From: Planctomycetaceae bacterium
GTDB lineage: Bacteria > Planctomycetota > Planctomycetia > Pirellulales > Pirellulaceae
Direction of reading: 5' to 3'
NCBI GenBank assembly: GCA_012729315.1
Contig: JAAYDI010000116.1
Coordinates: 1-39,160, forward strand
Length of the DNA stretch: 39,160 nt
Under the pieces are notes generated by a model. It ran no database searches, was not told where the DNA came from, and saw only the letters and a list, made by a program, of their open reading frames with translations. A program made the translations under genes and the position numbers. Shown in pieces: positions 32,320 through 39,160 of the stretch; the stretch's first letter is position 1; each line of letters opens with the position of its first letter.

Positions 32320-32836
32320 TTCGTATCTGCCCGGAAACCTATCTGGGCGCTCCGTATACCGGTAATCTGGGGAGTGCGTGACTCGCGAAGAATTCGTCGG
32401 CACGGCGTTTCGCTGGCTGGCAATAGCCGTACAGGTGTCAATTCGGCGCGCCGACAGGACCGCAGCGCGCATCGCGAACGTCTTTATATGTTCTTGGCCC
32501 TTACTGGAACGCCTGCGCGAAGTCGCTCTTGCGCAAGATGAAACTCGTGGTCCGCTACGGAACATGCTGCAAATTCTCGGCGGCATTCAGGCTCCGAAAT
32601 TCGTCATTTGTTGGGTTGTATAAGTGGGTCTGCGCCTTGACACTCTGCGGGCGGACAGGTCAAGATAGACGCTGATCATGCGGCGGAGTTTCTGTGAGCA
32701 GAAGAGTCGAACGGTCTTGGAGTTGAACGACCGGATGAAGAACCTGATCGACAAGCGCGCCGATATACTCAACACGGAACAACCGGCTTTCTAAATGACA
32801 GTGGGCGGTTCGGCAGGAGAAAGGAAAAGAAACTCG
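32320..32836 (+). other. Spacer after RHS locus with small open frames
   Basis: No confident gene. Two small plus-strand frames may be remnants: 32378-32623 (81 residues from GTG, no family known) and 32678-32794 (38 residues, MRRSFCEQKSRTVLELNDRMKNLIDKRADIL), whose stop touches an ATG in frame with the next gene. They could be pieces of a third toxin/immunity cassette or of a mobile gene; neither is shown. Confidence 0.35.
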
Positions 32837-33985
32837 ATGCGTGCGACGATGATCCTGGCCGCGATATGCGGCTCTCTGGTGGCCGGTGGAGTTGCGGGGG
32901 TGAACGGCAGCGAGCGCATGACCTCAGATGACGCCCCTGCGAAACCGCGGGTATTCAATGTGCTGGATTACGGGGCGAAGGGTGACGACAAGACCGACAA
33001 CACCGCGGCTTTTTCGGCCTGCCTCGAGGCGGTCGTCGAGGCCGGGGGGGGCCGGATGGTGCTGCCGGACGGCGTCTATCGCGGCAACATCGTGATCCCG
33101 GCGGTTTCCACGCCGATACCGAGCTGGATTACTCTGGAGATCGTGGGCGAAAGCGAACCGACACCGGTTTTTGGGACGATCGGATCACCGTCGTTTCACA
33201 ATAGCGGTACGATCGTCAAGTCCCTTTCCGAAACAGGCCCCGCGGTCATCTCGGCCACGGCCAGTCGCCCGACCAATTCGCTCTACGGTAGCTTCTCCGC
33301 AGTCTATGTGGTGCTCAGGAATCTGGACGTCCGAACCTATGACAATCCCGGCATTGGCGGCATCGACCTGGAATGCGCCCTGCAGTGCCGGATCGAGAAT
33401 GTGATCGTCAGCACGGGCGTGTACAACGTGCAAGCATCGCAACCAACCCATGGCACCAAAGGGCTGGTCACTCCGGCGTGCAACAACGCGGCATTGACAA
33501 TCCTGCGGAACGTGGTGGTCACCGGATACCACACTGGAATCGTGGTCAACGAGCACACGGATGGGGACAGTATCGTGGTGGCCAGCTGCATCAACGGCCT
33601 CGAGTTCGTTCAAGCCCATCATGCGTCCCACTTCGGCCGGTTGGGCACATACCGCAACACTCATCATGTCACCGTCTCGGGCAGACACGGATTCTCGATC
33701 GAGCAGATGAACACTGAGATGCCGGGGCTTGGGCAGACCAATGCCGGAAACGCCTGGCAGACGCTTGTGTGTGATGTCAACGATCCCCAGAATCTCGGCG
33801 TAGGCGACATCCACTACTGGGTCGTCCTGGGTGGAAAAGGCGCAGTCGACCAGTTTGTGAAGAACGGCGGTGCATCCATCCGCGCCCGCCGGATCGGCTC
33901 CGTTTCGCCCCCCACCGCGAGCATGGACATAGAGCGAACCGACACGGCCCTGCCCGACAATCCGGATGCAGGCGACGGCAAGTAG
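32837..33985 (+). CDS. Exported pectate-lyase-superfamily beta-helix protein
   Basis: 382 residues from ATG 32837, with AAGGA upstream; the frame is open to 32795, but this start gives a proper signal peptide (MRATMILAAICGSLVAGGVAG). The mature start FNVLDYGAKGDDKTDNTAAFSACLEAVVEAGGGRMVLPDGVYRGNIVIP is the hallmark of the Pectate_lyase_3 parallel beta-helix group (also in phage tailspikes and glycosidase family 28 relatives). Repeating beta turns continue to about residue 330 (LRNVVVTGYHTGIVVNEHTDGDSIVVASCINGLEF). It probably acts on or binds an acidic polysaccharide outside the cytoplasm; no catalytic residue can be named. Confidence 0.85.
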   Translation: MRATMILAAICGSLVAGGVAGVNGSERMTSDDAPAKPRVFNVLDYGAKGDDKTDNTAAFSACLEAVVEAGGGRMVLPDGVYRGNIVIPAVSTPIPSWITLEIVGESEPTPVFGTIGSPSFHNSGTIVKSLSETGPAVISATASRPTNSLYGSFSAVYVVLRNLDVRTYDNPGIGGIDLECALQCRIENVIVSTGVYNVQASQPTHGTKGLVTPACNNAALTILRNVVVTGYHTGIVVNEHTDGDSIVVASCINGLEFVQAHHASHFGRLGTYRNTHHVTVSGRHGFSIEQMNTEMPGLGQTNAGNAWQTLVCDVNDPQNLGVGDIHYWVVLGGKGAVDQFVKNGGASIRARRIGSVSPPTASMDIERTDTALPDNPDAGDGK

Positions 33986-34013
33986 AAGCTCGCCGTCATG
34001 GCTGCCAGAGTGA

Positions 34014-34339
34014 ACCCTCCGGTTGCAATACTTGCGCCACATGCATGTGAAAAGCAACTCGTATCGTGGCTGCGATCACGTTTTGTTCGTGTGTCGATAG
34101 AAGTCACGTTTCGTGACCTATTCGCACCACGCGAACTGTCGTCTTGAGCCGCAGCGCGGCGATCGTAACACAGCCAGTAAGCCGCGCCTCGCGGCGCTAC
34201 CCGTGGGTACGCGTGCCCGTGAACATGTCGATCGAGCCGCGGACGCCGCGCTGAACCGGCGGTCTCCGAGACCGAGATCAAAAGCAGCCGCGGCCGCGCT
34301 TCCGCGGGCCCGGCCGGCAATGGGCGGCTCGCGGTGGGC
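34014..34339 (+). repeat. Long dispersed repeat, copy 2
   Basis: Matches 4103-4431 over about 326 bases with scattered changes and a few short gaps. Both palindromes are kept: CACATGCATGTG at 34038-34049 and GTCACG-TTT-CGTGAC at 34103-34117. It stops before the last 25 bases seen in copies 1 and 3. Its right edge lies next to a truncated SMR transporter gene. Confidence 0.85.
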
Positions 34340-34369
34340 TCGGACAGCACCACCTGAAATCGTATGCAA

Positions 34370-34480
34370 CGCTGGAGTGAACACGCTCGGGCCAATCTTC
34401 GTGAATCCCTGCGTGTACTTCATGCCGACGGCCCACACCATTTCCAACAGACCAGCAGATATCAAGAACACCCAGCTCAT
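34370..34480 (-). pseudogene. Truncated SMR-family transporter (N-terminal fragment)
   Basis: From the ATG at 34480 the minus strand reads MSWVFLISAGLLEMVWAVGM, then KYTQGFTKIGPSVFT: the first membrane helix and loop of a small multidrug resistance/SugE-type transporter, with the family's essential glutamate in GLLEMVWAVG. Homology ends at about residue 36, where about 30 bases of unknown sequence run into repeat copy 2. The other three helices are not found nearby, so the gene is dead and the remaining DNA was lost or moved. Confidence 0.8.
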
Positions 34481-34598
34481 CGCCCGTCCACCGCACGACA
34501 CCGATCACACGGGCGGCTCGCAAGACTCCGGTTTCGTCTCGGACGCCGCCGCTTCACCCACCTGCATCGGCCCGCCCACATCGGCCCGCCCACCGCCT

Positions 34599-35120
34599 TC
34601 ACTTCACCGGCGTTCGCCGCGCGCTTCTCTGTGCCGAAAGCGCGGTGTCACTGGCCGGCGGTCGCAGCATACGAACGCACTGCCGGCGGAATCCAACGTA
34701 GCCGACTCCTATCGTGACGACGCAGTATACCGCAACGGTGGCGGGGTGGGCACCATGCGCTAACAGTTGCGGCGTGTCCAGAAACTCTTTGTTGCCGCCA
34801 GCCAGCCACGACGTCGCCAGGTAGGTGCCATTTGCCAGCACGCAGAAGTACGCGATGAAGAACAGCCACTGCCGGCGCACTGCCAGCGCGATCCCGAGCG
34901 GAAGAATCGCGCCGCAGACCGGTCCGCCCCATCGCGTGACCAGCGGGTGCGGATCAGGATCGAAGATGCTGTACGGGAGGTGCCACGGGCGCAGGTCCGC
35001 GTTCCTGAGCGTACCACCAGAACTCCAGCCAGCTACGATGTGTCCCAGCTCGTGAGTGCACGTCATCACGCACCACGACAGCACCAGCATCAGCATGAAT
35101 CGGACGATGCGACCTGGCAA
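34599..35120 (-). CDS. M50-like membrane metallopeptidase-like protein
   Basis: About 173 residues. The zinc motif H23-ELG-H27 lies in the first membrane helix (VLSWCVMTCTHELGHIVAGW), as in site-2 protease relatives. A second element, FDPDPHPLVTRWGGPVCGAILPLGIAL, resembles the LAGP/GGP re-entrant region, and two or three more helices follow. Start is uncertain: GGGAGG ends right before TTG 35129, so TTG 35120 (spacing nine) fits better; ATG 35096 would also keep the motif. The protein is short for a full M50 peptidase and has no PDZ domain. It may cleave membrane proteins or be a relative without known substrate. Confidence 0.7.
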   Translation of the reverse strand: MPGRIVRFMLMLVLSWCVMTCTHELGHIVAGWSSGGTLRNADLRPWHLPYSIFDPDPHPLVTRWGGPVCGAILPLGIALAVRRQWLFFIAYFCVLANGTYLATSWLAGGNKEFLDTPQLLAHGAHPATVAVYCVVTIGVGYVGFRRQCVRMLRPPASDTALSAQRSARRTPVK

Positions 35121-35189
35121 CGGGTACAACCTCCCTTGGACGGACAGGGTGCACGACCGGGCAGCAAGCCGGGGGCAGCGCCCATGGTG

Positions 35190-35219
35190 TCAAGACCTCT
35201 CTTCTCAAGACCTCTCTTC
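35190..35219. repeat. 15-base tandem duplication
   Basis: TCAAGACCTCTCTTC occurs twice in a row at the 3' end of the methyltransferase gene. One unit contains that gene's last codons and stop, the other lies just after it. Confidence 0.8.
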
Positions 35220-35819
35220 CGTCGCCTGCCGGGCTCCCTTGAAGTAGACCATGTGCCACAGAGGGATCCCCGCCAGCGACACATGGTACGGCTCGAACAC
35301 ACTCGGTGCAAAGTCATCCTGGAACAGTTCCTGCCAATGGTCCAGCGTGCGGGGATATTCGCCACGGTCGTGTCTGGCCAGATACCGGGCGAGGCTGCGC
35401 CGCGAAGGCAGGACCAGGTCCAGGATGTGGATGTGACCCTGCGGAGCCAGCGCGTGGCTCAAGCGTTTCAGGATCAACCGCACGTTCTCGTCGTCGATGT
35501 GGTGAAAGAAACTGTTGACGAGTATCAGGTCGTACGTCGCGCCTTCCGGAGGCACGAAACCGCGTGCATCCGCCTGGACGAAGTCGCCGCGGAACTTGCG
35601 CCGCGCGTAGGTAATGTACTGGCTGTTGTAATCGACCCCAAGGTACTCGGAATCGGCGAACAACGCGGCGTTCGTGCCGGGCCCGCAACCGACATCCAGT
35701 ACGCGCCGGATCCGTCTCAGATCGTTATGGCGCGCCACCGGGGCGAACTTCGACCTCCAGAAAGGCGCCTGCCACAACCGATACACGCCGGGCGATTCCA
35801 GGATCTCGATCAGCCTCAT
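35205..35819 (-). CDS. Class I SAM-dependent methyltransferase
   Basis: 204 residues from the ATG at 35819. The AdoMet motif I is VLDVGCGPGTNAALF, followed by motif II YLGVDYN, then FVQADARGF and YDLILVNSFFHHIDDENV, the usual Rossmann methyltransferase order. The substrate is likely a small molecule or lipid, since no nucleic-acid domain is present; the end (GIPLWHMVYFKG) resembles methyltransferases of the Methyltransf_11/25 type. The frame extends upstream but the added part is arginine-rich and unlike the family. Confidence 0.88.
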   Translation of the reverse strand: MRLIEILESPGVYRLWQAPFWRSKFAPVARHNDLRRIRRVLDVGCGPGTNAALFADSEYLGVDYNSQYITYARRKFRGDFVQADARGFVPPEGATYDLILVNSFFHHIDDENVRLILKRLSHALAPQGHIHILDLVLPSRRSLARYLARHDRGEYPRTLDHWQELFQDDFAPSVFEPYHVSLAGIPLWHMVYFKGARQATEERS

Positions 35820-35961
35820 GGGACCGTGCACTCCAGTGCTCGCGGAGAGCCGGCGCGCCGCGCACCGGACATTGACTGCCGCACGGAAGTGTAGCTCACT
35901 CAACCGGCCCAGGCTGGCCCGGCCCCCGCCCAGACGTGCCATTCCGCCCGCCACTCGGGAT

Positions 35962-36489
35962 TCATCCCCGGTTGCCCATCCGGTGCTGCAACTGATCGGC
36001 AATCTTCCTGGCCACCTTCTCCCCCGCACGTTGCTTGATCAGTCCCTCCTTGGCTCTCCCCACCACCGTCACTTTCACCTCTGCGGTTCCCACCGGCACC
36101 ACCTCGACGGTCACTACGGCCGGGTTGAGGCCCATGAACCCGGACTTGACCACAGCGGACACCGCGGGGGCGGATCCTGGCCGCGCCACGTCGTCGCGCA
36201 GCTGGCCCTCTTCCTGCAGCAGGTCGCACGCCTCGCGCAAGGCCGCTTCCGCGCTGACCGGAAATTGCAGCTCAACCGTATACGCGTCGACAGGCAGCTT
36301 GTTGGCCACCGAGCTGACAACCCCTGCTCCAACTTCCAACTTCCCGGCCTTGACGGCCAGCTTCTTCAATTCGGCAGCCAGTATCTCGTCGGGTGTCTTC
36401 GGCACGATCCATTCTCCGTCAACATCGAAGTGAAGCGCGGACCGGTATCCTTTGTCGCGTGCCGGCGATTGCCCGTCAAGTGTCCTCAC
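35962..36489 (-). CDS. Hypothetical cytoplasmic protein
   Basis: About 175 residues if started at GTG 36489; the true start is unsure because there is no ATG in frame after 36540. The core FDVDGEWIVPKTPDEILAAELKKLAVKAGKLEVGAGVVSS and PVDAYTVELQFPVSAEAALREACDLLQEEG, then AVVTVEVVPVGTAEVKVTVVGRAKEGLIKQRAGEKVARKIADQL, alternate strands and helices. No signal peptide or known domain is seen. The consistent protein-like composition supports it as real. It follows the heparinase-like gene on the same strand at about 95 bases. Confidence 0.6.
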   Translation of the reverse strand: MRTLDGQSPARDKGYRSALHFDVDGEWIVPKTPDEILAAELKKLAVKAGKLEVGAGVVSSVANKLPVDAYTVELQFPVSAEAALREACDLLQEEGQLRDDVARPGSAPAVSAVVKSGFMGLNPAVVTVEVVPVGTAEVKVTVVGRAKEGLIKQRAGEKVARKIADQLQHRMGNRG

Positions 36490-36584
36490 GCATGGACGTG
36501 GTCTTCGACGTCTTCGACACCGTGGAGGATGAGCGAGCATCGCCAGGCGCGCGGCCTCTCATCTGCCGCGTTCCAGCCCGGAGA

Positions 36585-38744
36585 TCAACGTGCCGGCCAG
36601 GAGATGTCCCGGCCACCGACGTTCAGCTGCGTGTTGCCCTGAGGATCCAGCACAATGAGATCCGCCACCGTACCACGCTCGACGCGCAGATGACGTGTGC
36701 CGTCGACAACCTGCAGGTCGACGGCCGAGACAGGAACGGGCGCGCCCGCCAGGCTCGGCGCAATGACTGCCGCGAACTGCACGGCAGGGCCGTGGCGCGT
36801 GACCAGAGCCAATGGGATCCGTTCGGCAACCGACGCGCCGACGCCGTCTCCGACCGTTACGGTCGTCTCGGTCGACGCTCCATTTGGATTTCGCGCGACC
36901 AGCAGCAGCGTATCCCCCGCCTCGTCCGTGAAACGCACGCGAATCGCCTGTTCGGTCTGGCCCTGCTGCAAAGACTGCAGATACTCCTGGCCGGGGAATT
37001 CCAGCGCCAGGTGTGCGACAGGCTGGCTGGCCACATCGCACGCGACGCCGTCCGCGCGATTGTGATAGACCCAGTCGTATCGGTGCGGTGCGTCCGAATG
37101 CAGATCGTCCAGCACGGCAAGGTAGTCGGGTGTCAGGCAGAGGAGGCGGCGGTGCCGCACGCCCGGATAGGCCTCGCTGCAGTCCGCGACGACCGCGGCG
37201 AAGTGTTCCGTGGCGGCGAACGACACCAGGGTGCCGGCGGCCGGCTGCTGCGACCGGCCATCGACGAGAACCGTGTTGTGACTGAGGGTGGCCTTGTACC
37301 AGTCGCGGTGGATCGGCAATCGGTACGCCTGGCTGCGTGCCCGCCCGGGATCGTATCCCAACTCGCGCCCATAGCCGAACAGCACGAAGCTCAACTTATC
37401 CAGGTGTCCGTGAAAACCGCCATAAGGGCCGAACGTGATGGCGGCCGCCAGATTTGCCTCGCCCTGCGTGCGCAGGATCGCATGCCCGGCCCCTGGGAAC
37501 AGCCGGCTGGACAGCTGGGGCGGTTCAGGAGGCGGGCCTGGCTTTCTGCCAAACAGAATCGACTGCCGGCTGGGTTCCTGCGACAGATAGGGGAGCATGG
37601 CCGGGTCTCGATACGCCCGGTAAGCATGCTCCAGATACCACGTCGCGCCCACGATCGACGTGTCGGTATCGTCGCCGAAGCGCGGGAAGCGGCCGTCGGG
37701 CATCGTGTACTCGAGCGCCACGGTGAACATCTTCTTCAGCGCCGGGTGACTCCACAGTTCGATGTTCAATCGCCGCGCCGCCTCGGCGATCTCGATCATG
37801 GCCGAGAGGGTGTAGAAATGATACCCCCAGCTGTTCTCATACCACATGCCCTCTTCCATCACAGACGTCTGCAACTGGAACACAAATCCGTTCTCAGGAT
37901 CGCTGATCGCCCGCCGGATCCAGGCCTCATCGCGGAGCAGTCCGCCGCCCCAGATAAACGCCGCGTTGTGCCACGTCTGCCAGTTACTCTTCCCCGCCGC
38001 ATGCCGGGCGATGTTCTCCAGCATGGGGACCAGCAGCCCCGTGCGGACCGTCTGGTGGTCTGCCTGCGAAAGCCCCGACCAGTCGTGGATCAAATCGTAG
38101 GCGGGCCCCACCGCGTTCGCGAAGGCAGCCGCTTCGTTCAACGTCTGCTCGAACAGGTGCCCGCCAGACCGGCTCCGCTGCGGATCGTCCGAAAGGTCGG
38201 CGGCGTGGTAGGGATAGGTCGTGTATCGCTCGGCGTAACCGAGCAATACGCGCCGAGCGAATTCAGCGTACGTCGGCTGCTCGGTAATCGCGTACGCCCA
38301 GGCCGCCGTCACCATGTTCTGCAGGTTGCCGTTGTGCGTCCTGGAAAAGATAACATCGTCGTATGGTGCGCCGGTATAGATGTGCTGGCAGCTCGGGCAC
38401 TGATGATGCTCCGGATCGATTGTTTTGAGCGCCGTCTGGCACTTCTCGCACTGATACCACTGATTGTGCTGTCCGCCACGCGGCGGGAAGACCAGTGGCG
38501 ACCGGAGGGCACGATCGGCCTGCGCGACGAGCGCCGCTACAGTGCGTTGTTCCGCTCCTTCGCCGCGGTACGCCGCGCGCAGCCGCGCGAGCTCCTCCGC
38601 ATCGCACGCCAGCGCGGGATGCTGACTGACGGCCGGCAGTTCAATCACCGGCACGGCCCATGTTTCGGCCGCTGGGAGCAAACCGTGCGGCAAGCTGACC
38701 AGACCCAACAGCGACACGGTTGCGATGATGAGCGGATAGCGCAT
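36585..38744 (-). CDS. Exported heparinase II/III-like polysaccharide lyase
   Basis: 719 residues with a signal peptide (IIATVSLLGLVSLPHGLLPAAE). About 60-390 is an alpha/alpha toroid as in alginate and heparin lyases (NWQTWHNAAFIWGGGLLRDEAW; MWYENSWGYHFYTLSAM; MPDGRFPRFGDDTD). The C-terminal beta-sandwich starts near 410 with the heparinase II/III hallmark GPYGGFHGHLDKLSFVLFGYGRELGYDPGR and HRDWYKATLSHNTVLVDG. A likely catalytic set is the Tyr in YENSWGYHFY and the His in GHLDK and SHNT. Two CxxC pairs (CEKCQ, CPSCQ, about 98-119) form an unusual small zinc knuckle near the N-terminus. It should cleave uronate-containing polysaccharides in the periplasm. Confidence 0.9.
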   Translation of the reverse strand: MRYPLIIATVSLLGLVSLPHGLLPAAETWAVPVIELPAVSQHPALACDAEELARLRAAYRGEGAEQRTVAALVAQADRALRSPLVFPPRGGQHNQWYQCEKCQTALKTIDPEHHQCPSCQHIYTGAPYDDVIFSRTHNGNLQNMVTAAWAYAITEQPTYAEFARRVLLGYAERYTTYPYHAADLSDDPQRSRSGGHLFEQTLNEAAAFANAVGPAYDLIHDWSGLSQADHQTVRTGLLVPMLENIARHAAGKSNWQTWHNAAFIWGGGLLRDEAWIRRAISDPENGFVFQLQTSVMEEGMWYENSWGYHFYTLSAMIEIAEAARRLNIELWSHPALKKMFTVALEYTMPDGRFPRFGDDTDTSIVGATWYLEHAYRAYRDPAMLPYLSQEPSRQSILFGRKPGPPPEPPQLSSRLFPGAGHAILRTQGEANLAAAITFGPYGGFHGHLDKLSFVLFGYGRELGYDPGRARSQAYRLPIHRDWYKATLSHNTVLVDGRSQQPAAGTLVSFAATEHFAAVVADCSEAYPGVRHRRLLCLTPDYLAVLDDLHSDAPHRYDWVYHNRADGVACDVASQPVAHLALEFPGQEYLQSLQQGQTEQAIRVRFTDEAGDTLLLVARNPNGASTETTVTVGDGVGASVAERIPLALVTRHGPAVQFAAVIAPSLAGAPVPVSAVDLQVVDGTRHLRVERGTVADLIVLDPQGNTQLNVGGRDISWPAR

Positions 38745-38871
38745 GGCGGATCCTTCGGTATGAAGTGCAAAGCGCGATGCGTTCGTCAGGGTCCCGCAGC
38801 ACGGCCGGTCCCCGACGCAGGACCTGTACTCAACGCCGCCATCTTGGACAGGTCTCAGGCCGGCGTCAACC

Positions 38872-39082
38872 CGGCGCCCCTAGCACAGCCTGGGGTAAGC
38901 CGCGCCTCGCGGCGCCACCCGTGGGTACACGTGCCCGAGAACATGCCGGTCGAGCCGCGGACGCCGCGCTGAACCGGCGGCCTCCGAGACCGAGACCGAA
39001 AGCAGCCGCGGCCGGGCTTCCGGGGGCCCGGCCGGCAATGGGCGACTCGTGGCGGGCAGACTGGAGTCAGAGTGTCTGTTTC
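38872..39082 (+). repeat. Long dispersed repeat, copy 3 (short form)
   Basis: 211 bases matching 4246-4456 without net indel. It lacks the 5' module that carries the two palindromes in copies 1 and 2, so the repeat is modular: the part from CGGCGCCCCT onward occurs alone. Confidence 0.88.
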
Positions 39083-39102
39083 CGGATATTTCCGGAGTCC
39101 TG

Positions 39103-39160
39103 TTAGGCCACCTCTGGGACGGTGAAAGGCTCGGTCATTCCGAGCCGGTTGTAGTGGACA
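39103..39160 (-). CDS. Partial gene at window edge (C-terminal end)
   Basis: On the minus strand a frame enters from the right edge and ends at TAA 39103-39105, giving VHYNRLGMTEPFTVPEVA. It is too short to identify; the only support is the absence of other features and the open frame to the edge. Confidence 0.3.
   Translation of the reverse strand, partial: VHYNRLGMTEPFTVPEVA

Noticed and set aside
36393-38972. 859-residue plus-strand frame opposite the heparinase-like gene
   Set aside because: Antisense shadow of a gene with a signal peptide and family motifs; the translation is arginine-rich with no domain.

Overview
The window looks like chromosomal DNA of a high-GC planctomycete, probably of the Pirellula/Blastopirellula type. 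The evidence is a dense set of secreted carbohydrate-related proteins (ThuA-like, Tat-exported Gfo/Idh/MocA oxidoreductase, heparinase II/III-like, pectate-lyase-like, a sulfatase-fold protein, a 1.3-kb-residue-class exported glycosidase-like protein), RHS fragments, long spacers with dispersed repeats, and Gram-negative-type lipid genes. The taxonomic call is inference; no rRNA or marker gene is present.

Layout: 1-620 is a repeat-rich spacer. 624-3988 holds a ThuA-like protein, a cold-shock-domain protein, a Tat-exported oxidoreductase and a small conserved-looking protein. 4103-4456 is a long dispersed repeat. 4515-13946 is an integrated mobile element sitting in the 3' end of a tRNA-Lys(CTT) gene: 46-bp direct repeats bound it, a tyrosine integrase lies next to the intact tRNA, and inside are two small HTH proteins, a phage-like replication initiator with repeats in its own gene, a DnaC-like loader and a type III-like restriction-modification pair (mod, res).

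14333-27277 is ordinary chromosome: a hypothetical membrane-anchored protein, a sigma-54 activator with GAF domain, fabI with a NUDIX hydrolase, a secreted HExxH peptidase, cdsA with plsC (phospholipid synthesis), a catalytically degenerate sulfatase-like protein and a very large exported protein. 27316-28015 holds a HIT protein and a small hypothetical. A tRNA-Ser(CGA) with a promoter-like sequence and a clear terminator follows.

29007-32319 is a decayed RHS locus: two C-terminal RHS tips, each followed by a likely immunity gene, with a sharp drop in GC at the toxin borders; the second tip is broken by a stop codon and a frameshift. 32837-39160 returns to secreted polysaccharide-active proteins, a truncated SMR transporter next to a second repeat copy, an M50-like membrane peptidase, a methyltransferase, a heparinase II/III-like protein and a third repeat copy.

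The most interesting material is the tRNA-Lys element (attachment repeats, paired arm-type repeats at both ends, lambda O/P-like replication module with iterons and an AT-rich stretch inside the initiator gene) and the orphan RHS toxin/immunity cassettes, one with a papain-like Cys/His/Asp pattern.
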